From assembly GCA_029259975.1 (NCBI GenBank), contig JAJDEE010000168.1:1-17909 (forward strand): 17,909 nucleotides of DNA, written 5' to 3'. Position 1 is the first letter of the stretch; each line of letters begins with the position of its first letter. The stretch comes from Planctomycetota bacterium. Lineage in GTDB: Bacteria > Planctomycetota > Planctomycetia > Pirellulales > Lacipirellulaceae. Below the pieces are notes generated by a model that was not told the DNA's origin, did not search any database, and was given only the letters and a program-made list of their open reading frames with translations. The translations under genes and the position numbers were made by a program. Positions 15,452-17,909 of the stretch are shown in pieces.

Positions 15452-16774
15452 TCAGCAGATGGTCGTACGTCGTCGCGTTAGCACACTGCCAACACTCCCG
15501 ACGACGAGCAACAACAACGACGTTGGCTCGGGCACGGCAGTCACGTCGAGCTGAAAAAATTGTGCCGCGTTGTCGAGGCCTTTTACGCGTACAAAATAGT
15601 CGCCGGCGGCGGCTAGCTGGTAGTTGTTGATCTCTTCGCTGAGGCCGATGCCGGTGTTGTTGGAGAATTGCAACAACGAGGTGCCATCGGTGTCGTACAA
15701 CGTGAGCGTTAAATTGCTTTGGGCTGAGGTGTCAAACGGCACCGCATTCGCGGCGGACGTCCCTTCATTATAGGTGGGGCCAAGTGGGGTGAGCTTGATA
15801 TCGATGAGATTCGCAGAATTCACACTGAACCGAAAATAATCGGTGTCTGAATCGTCGTCGATACTCACGAAGTCGACTTCGGCTGGGGACACGAAAGTGT
15901 TGACGGCATCGGTGCCTATCGAGATGGTTTGGCCTGCTAGGACCGTGCCGATCGAGGTGGCGTTGATGGAATTCTCGTTGCCAGAGCCTTCTTCGTTGTT
16001 GTCGCCATAGAGGCGATGAGCGCCCAAAATATCGTCGAGCTGTGGGCCATCGTAAGCAACCGAGATAAACGGTTCCATCAGCTTCGACTGATTCACCGGC
16101 TCGACATGATTCAGGCCGATGCCGTGGCCGATCTCGTGCATCATCATGTTGCGGAAGAGTCGGAAATTGTTATTGGAGTTGCTCCAACGATTAATCTCAT
16201 CGGTGTCGATGACCATGTCCGAGTTGTTCGGAAAGAAATTATAAGCCAAGAACGTTGGGCTGGTCTGGCCGTCAATCGAATGTCCGCCGATACGATGATC
16301 TCCGCGCGTGCCAAGTATGCCGCTAGCCGTGCCGAGTTTGCTGCCTGTGTCCGTCGACTCGTAGCTGTACGAAAGTCCTGAGATTGCATCCCACCGCTCG
16401 AACGCCGAGTTCATCAACTGCCACCAAGCGCGTTGCGTAAGGTCCGCACCACCAGGACTGTTGCCGCCGTGATGCACGCCATCGAGAAACGCGATTAAAT
16501 TGCTGTTAGAAACAGGCTCGCCTAGACCCGTGGGCATTTGCGTGTTGTCAGGCACGACGCTCCAAGTCAGCGTGGCCGGTTGCCCCAAGCCAGAGAAACC
16601 TGACGACGTCGATGTCCAGCCGTTGCCCGCAGTGGTGAATGCTGCAAACGTACCATCGTCGCCGAGGGTGCCCGGGTCGAGGATTTGCGAATGCGCTATG
16701 CCGGCTGACATAGCAGCCGAGGAGAAAAGGATAGCCAGCCCTACAAAAAGGGCCGTGATATTGTTTCGGTTCAT
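15452..16774 (-). CDS. Secreted PEP-CTERM matrixin-like zinc metalloprotease
   Basis: The protein is 440 residues. A signal peptide (about 1-30) leads to a metzincin catalytic domain with HEIGHGIGLNH at 213-223 (three zinc His plus the catalytic Glu) and the Met-turn KLMEP with M233. GDHRIGGHSIDG (159-170) is like the structural-metal segment of matrixins. From about 308 to 412 a PPC-like beta domain follows (DTDYFRFSVNSA, LTLYDTDGTSLLQF, AGDYFVRVKG). The C-terminus has VPEP (414-417), a hydrophobic helix and RRR, the PEP-CTERM signal handled by exosortase-type sorting in Gram-negative bacteria that make exopolysaccharide. The ATG at 16774 has GGAG 6 bases upstream; an in-frame start at 16846 would add 24 residues ahead of the signal peptide and is less likely. 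It likely acts outside the cell or at the envelope. Confidence 0.88.
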   Translation of the reverse strand: MNRNNITALFVGLAILFSSAAMSAGIAHSQILDPGTLGDDGTFAAFTTAGNGWTSTSSGFSGLGQPATLTWSVVPDNTQMPTGLGEPVSNSNLIAFLDGVHHGGNSPGGADLTQRAWWQLMNSAFERWDAISGLSYSYESTDTGSKLGTASGILGTRGDHRIGGHSIDGQTSPTFLAYNFFPNNSDMVIDTDEINRWSNSNNNFRLFRNMMMHEIGHGIGLNHVEPVNQSKLMEPFISVAYDGPQLDDILGAHRLYGDNNEEGSGNENSINATSIGTVLAGQTISIGTDAVNTFVSPAEVDFVSIDDDSDTDYFRFSVNSANLIDIKLTPLGPTYNEGTSAANAVPFDTSAQSNLTLTLYDTDGTSLLQFSNNTGIGLSEEINNYQLAAAGDYFVRVKGLDNAAQFFQLDVTAVPEPTSLLLLVVGSVGSVLTRRRTTIC

Positions 16775-17003
16775 TAGACACTCCGCAGTTGAGAAAAGAG
16801 CAACGCACAAAAATCTATCGCACAACCACGGAGGATTGACGGCCACTCACTATCTGACTCTTTCTAAGATAATCGCTGGTAACGCCCGGGGCAAGTATTC
16901 AGCGAACAGCGAATTCAACGACGGTCGCAGCAAACGCCCGAATACGGTAAATTGTGACGGATCCCCGGTTTTTACGTCCCACGCCGACCCGTTAGGTCTC
17001 ACA

Positions 17004-17909
17004 ATGGCTAAGACCGCTGCCAACAAAATCACTGCTTTGACGTTTTTGACTGCTCCGGGTAAATTCCCGACCGGGGCCGTTTGTGCGGTCGTGGGCGATG
17101 ACGCTTTTTTGCGTCACGAAGTCCGTCTGGCCTTGGGCCGTTTGTTGGACGGCGGAGAACAAGAAGGGCTGGGTGTAAAAAATTGCGAAGGCAAATCGGC
17201 CGAATTGCGAGATGTTTTAGATTCGCTATGCGAACGTTCGCTATTCGGTTCGGAGCAGCGCGTCGTCATCGTGGAAGAAGCCGACCCGTTCGTCAAATTG
17301 TATCGAGACAAACTCGAAGACTATGTCGAAAAACCGGCGCGCGACGCCGTGTTGATCTTGGAAGTGAAGACATGGCCGGGCAATACGCGGCTGGCCAAAG
17401 CGGTTGCCAAAGTGGGGCTGACGATTAGTTGTCAGGTTCCGCAAAAAGGGGCTGAGTTGACCGCGTTTACCAAGCAACTCAAAGACTGGTTGATTCGCCT
17501 AGCGAAAGAACAACACGAGGTCATCCTAAAACGCCCTGCGGTCGACCTACTGCTCGAATTGCTGCCGACCGAAGTAGGTATTCTCTGCCAAGAAGTGGGC
17601 CGGTTGGCGTTGATGGTTGACGAGAAGCAAGTAATTGACGCAGCGCTGGTACGTGAGAACGTCGGCGGCTGGCGTACCAGAAAAACCTGGGACATGATCG
17701 ACGCCGCCGCCGAAGGCCGCGCCAGCAACGCCTTGCAGCAACTCGACCGTTTGCTAGCTGCTGGTGAAGATCCCCACGCACTGTTGCCGCAAATGGCATC
17801 GACGTTCCGCAAATTCGCCGCCGCCGCTCGTGCCTTTGAACGAGCCGAACAGACCGGACGGCGCGTCTCACTACGCGCTGCCCTGGAGCAAGCAGGCATG
17901 CCGCCTTTC
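17004..17909 (+). CDS. holA: DNA polymerase III subunit delta, 5' part (truncated by window)
   Basis: The frame runs from ATG at 17004 to the window edge without a stop, giving 302 codons of an expected 330-350. The delta subunit is the clamp-loader wrench that opens the beta clamp. The N-terminal AVVGDDAFLRHEVRLAL corresponds to the GeDxfL(xx)E motif that starts delta proteins. Typical later stretches are RVVIVEEADPFV, VEKPARDAVLILEVKTWPGNTRLAKAV (described here in two halves: the ARDAVLILEVKTW strand and the GNTRLAKAV helix), DLLLELLPTEVGILCQEVGRLAL and the C-terminal collar domain starting near TRKTWDMIDAAAEGRASNAL. Upstream only a weak AGG is visible. The gene diverges from the metalloprotease gene across a 229-base spacer. 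Confidence 0.93.
   Translation, partial: MAKTAANKITALTFLTAPGKFPTGAVCAVVGDDAFLRHEVRLALGRLLDGGEQEGLGVKNCEGKSAELRDVLDSLCERSLFGSEQRVVIVEEADPFVKLYRDKLEDYVEKPARDAVLILEVKTWPGNTRLAKAVAKVGLTISCQVPQKGAELTAFTKQLKDWLIRLAKEQHEVILKRPAVDLLLELLPTEVGILCQEVGRLALMVDEKQVIDAALVRENVGGWRTRKTWDMIDAAAEGRASNALQQLDRLLAAGEDPHALLPQMASTFRKFAAAARAFERAEQTGRRVSLRAALEQAGMPPF

Noticed and set aside
16775..16846. Upstream in-frame start of the metalloprotease
   Set aside because: It would place 24 residues before a well-formed signal peptide, and the ATG at 16774 has GGAG at good spacing.

Overview
The window looks like a chromosome segment of a planctomycete, probably a Pirellulales-type bacterium. The clues are a secreted protein with a VPEP C-terminal sorting signal, housekeeping genes (ackA, pta, clpX, holA) scattered singly among long spacers, weak or absent Shine-Dalgarno sites at several starts, and a moderately high GC genome. 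Taxonomy is inferred from style, not from a marker gene.

Layout. Positions 3-1127 (+) hold the C-terminal part of a molybdenum hydroxylase of the xanthine dehydrogenase family. It is followed by a MobA/MocA-like nucleotidyltransferase (1366-1980, +) that would supply its cofactor. Next comes the acetyl-CoA/acetyl-phosphate/acetate pair: phosphate acetyltransferase (2061-4157, +) and acetate kinase (4603-5835, +). Three spacers in this part contain related G/A-rich inverted repeat words. After a 686-base spacer come an EamA/DMT exporter (6522-7433, +) and a class I aminotransferase (7507-8619, +). These converge on clpX (8758-10038, -), which has a clear terminator. A small SHOCT-like membrane protein (10461-10745, -) lies upstream of clpX. 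A 564-residue secreted beta-rich protein of unknown function (11060-12754, +) follows.

The most striking region is 12811-15180. It reads as an integron gene-cassette array on the minus strand with no integrase in view (a CALIN-type array). Two well-formed attC sites (12811-12897 and 14173-14302) have complementary R''/R' ends, paired L''/L' arms with an extra base at the same place, and 5/6-base spacers. A third boundary (13847) has only half of an attC that I can recognise. For the first and third cassettes, the R'' box is complementary to the first bases of the same cassette, as expected if each was once circular. The cassettes carry a VanZ-like membrane protein overlapping a secreted Ser/Thr/Pro-rich protein; a 66-residue helical protein; and a small membrane protein with a DUF433/DUF5615 toxin-antitoxin pair. 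Two sampled 60-base stretches of the array are 43% and 47% GC, against 60% in a sampled stretch of the aminotransferase gene.

The right end carries a secreted PEP-CTERM matrixin-like metalloprotease (15452-16774, -) and, divergently, the 5' part of holA, the DNA polymerase III delta subunit (17004 to the window end, +).
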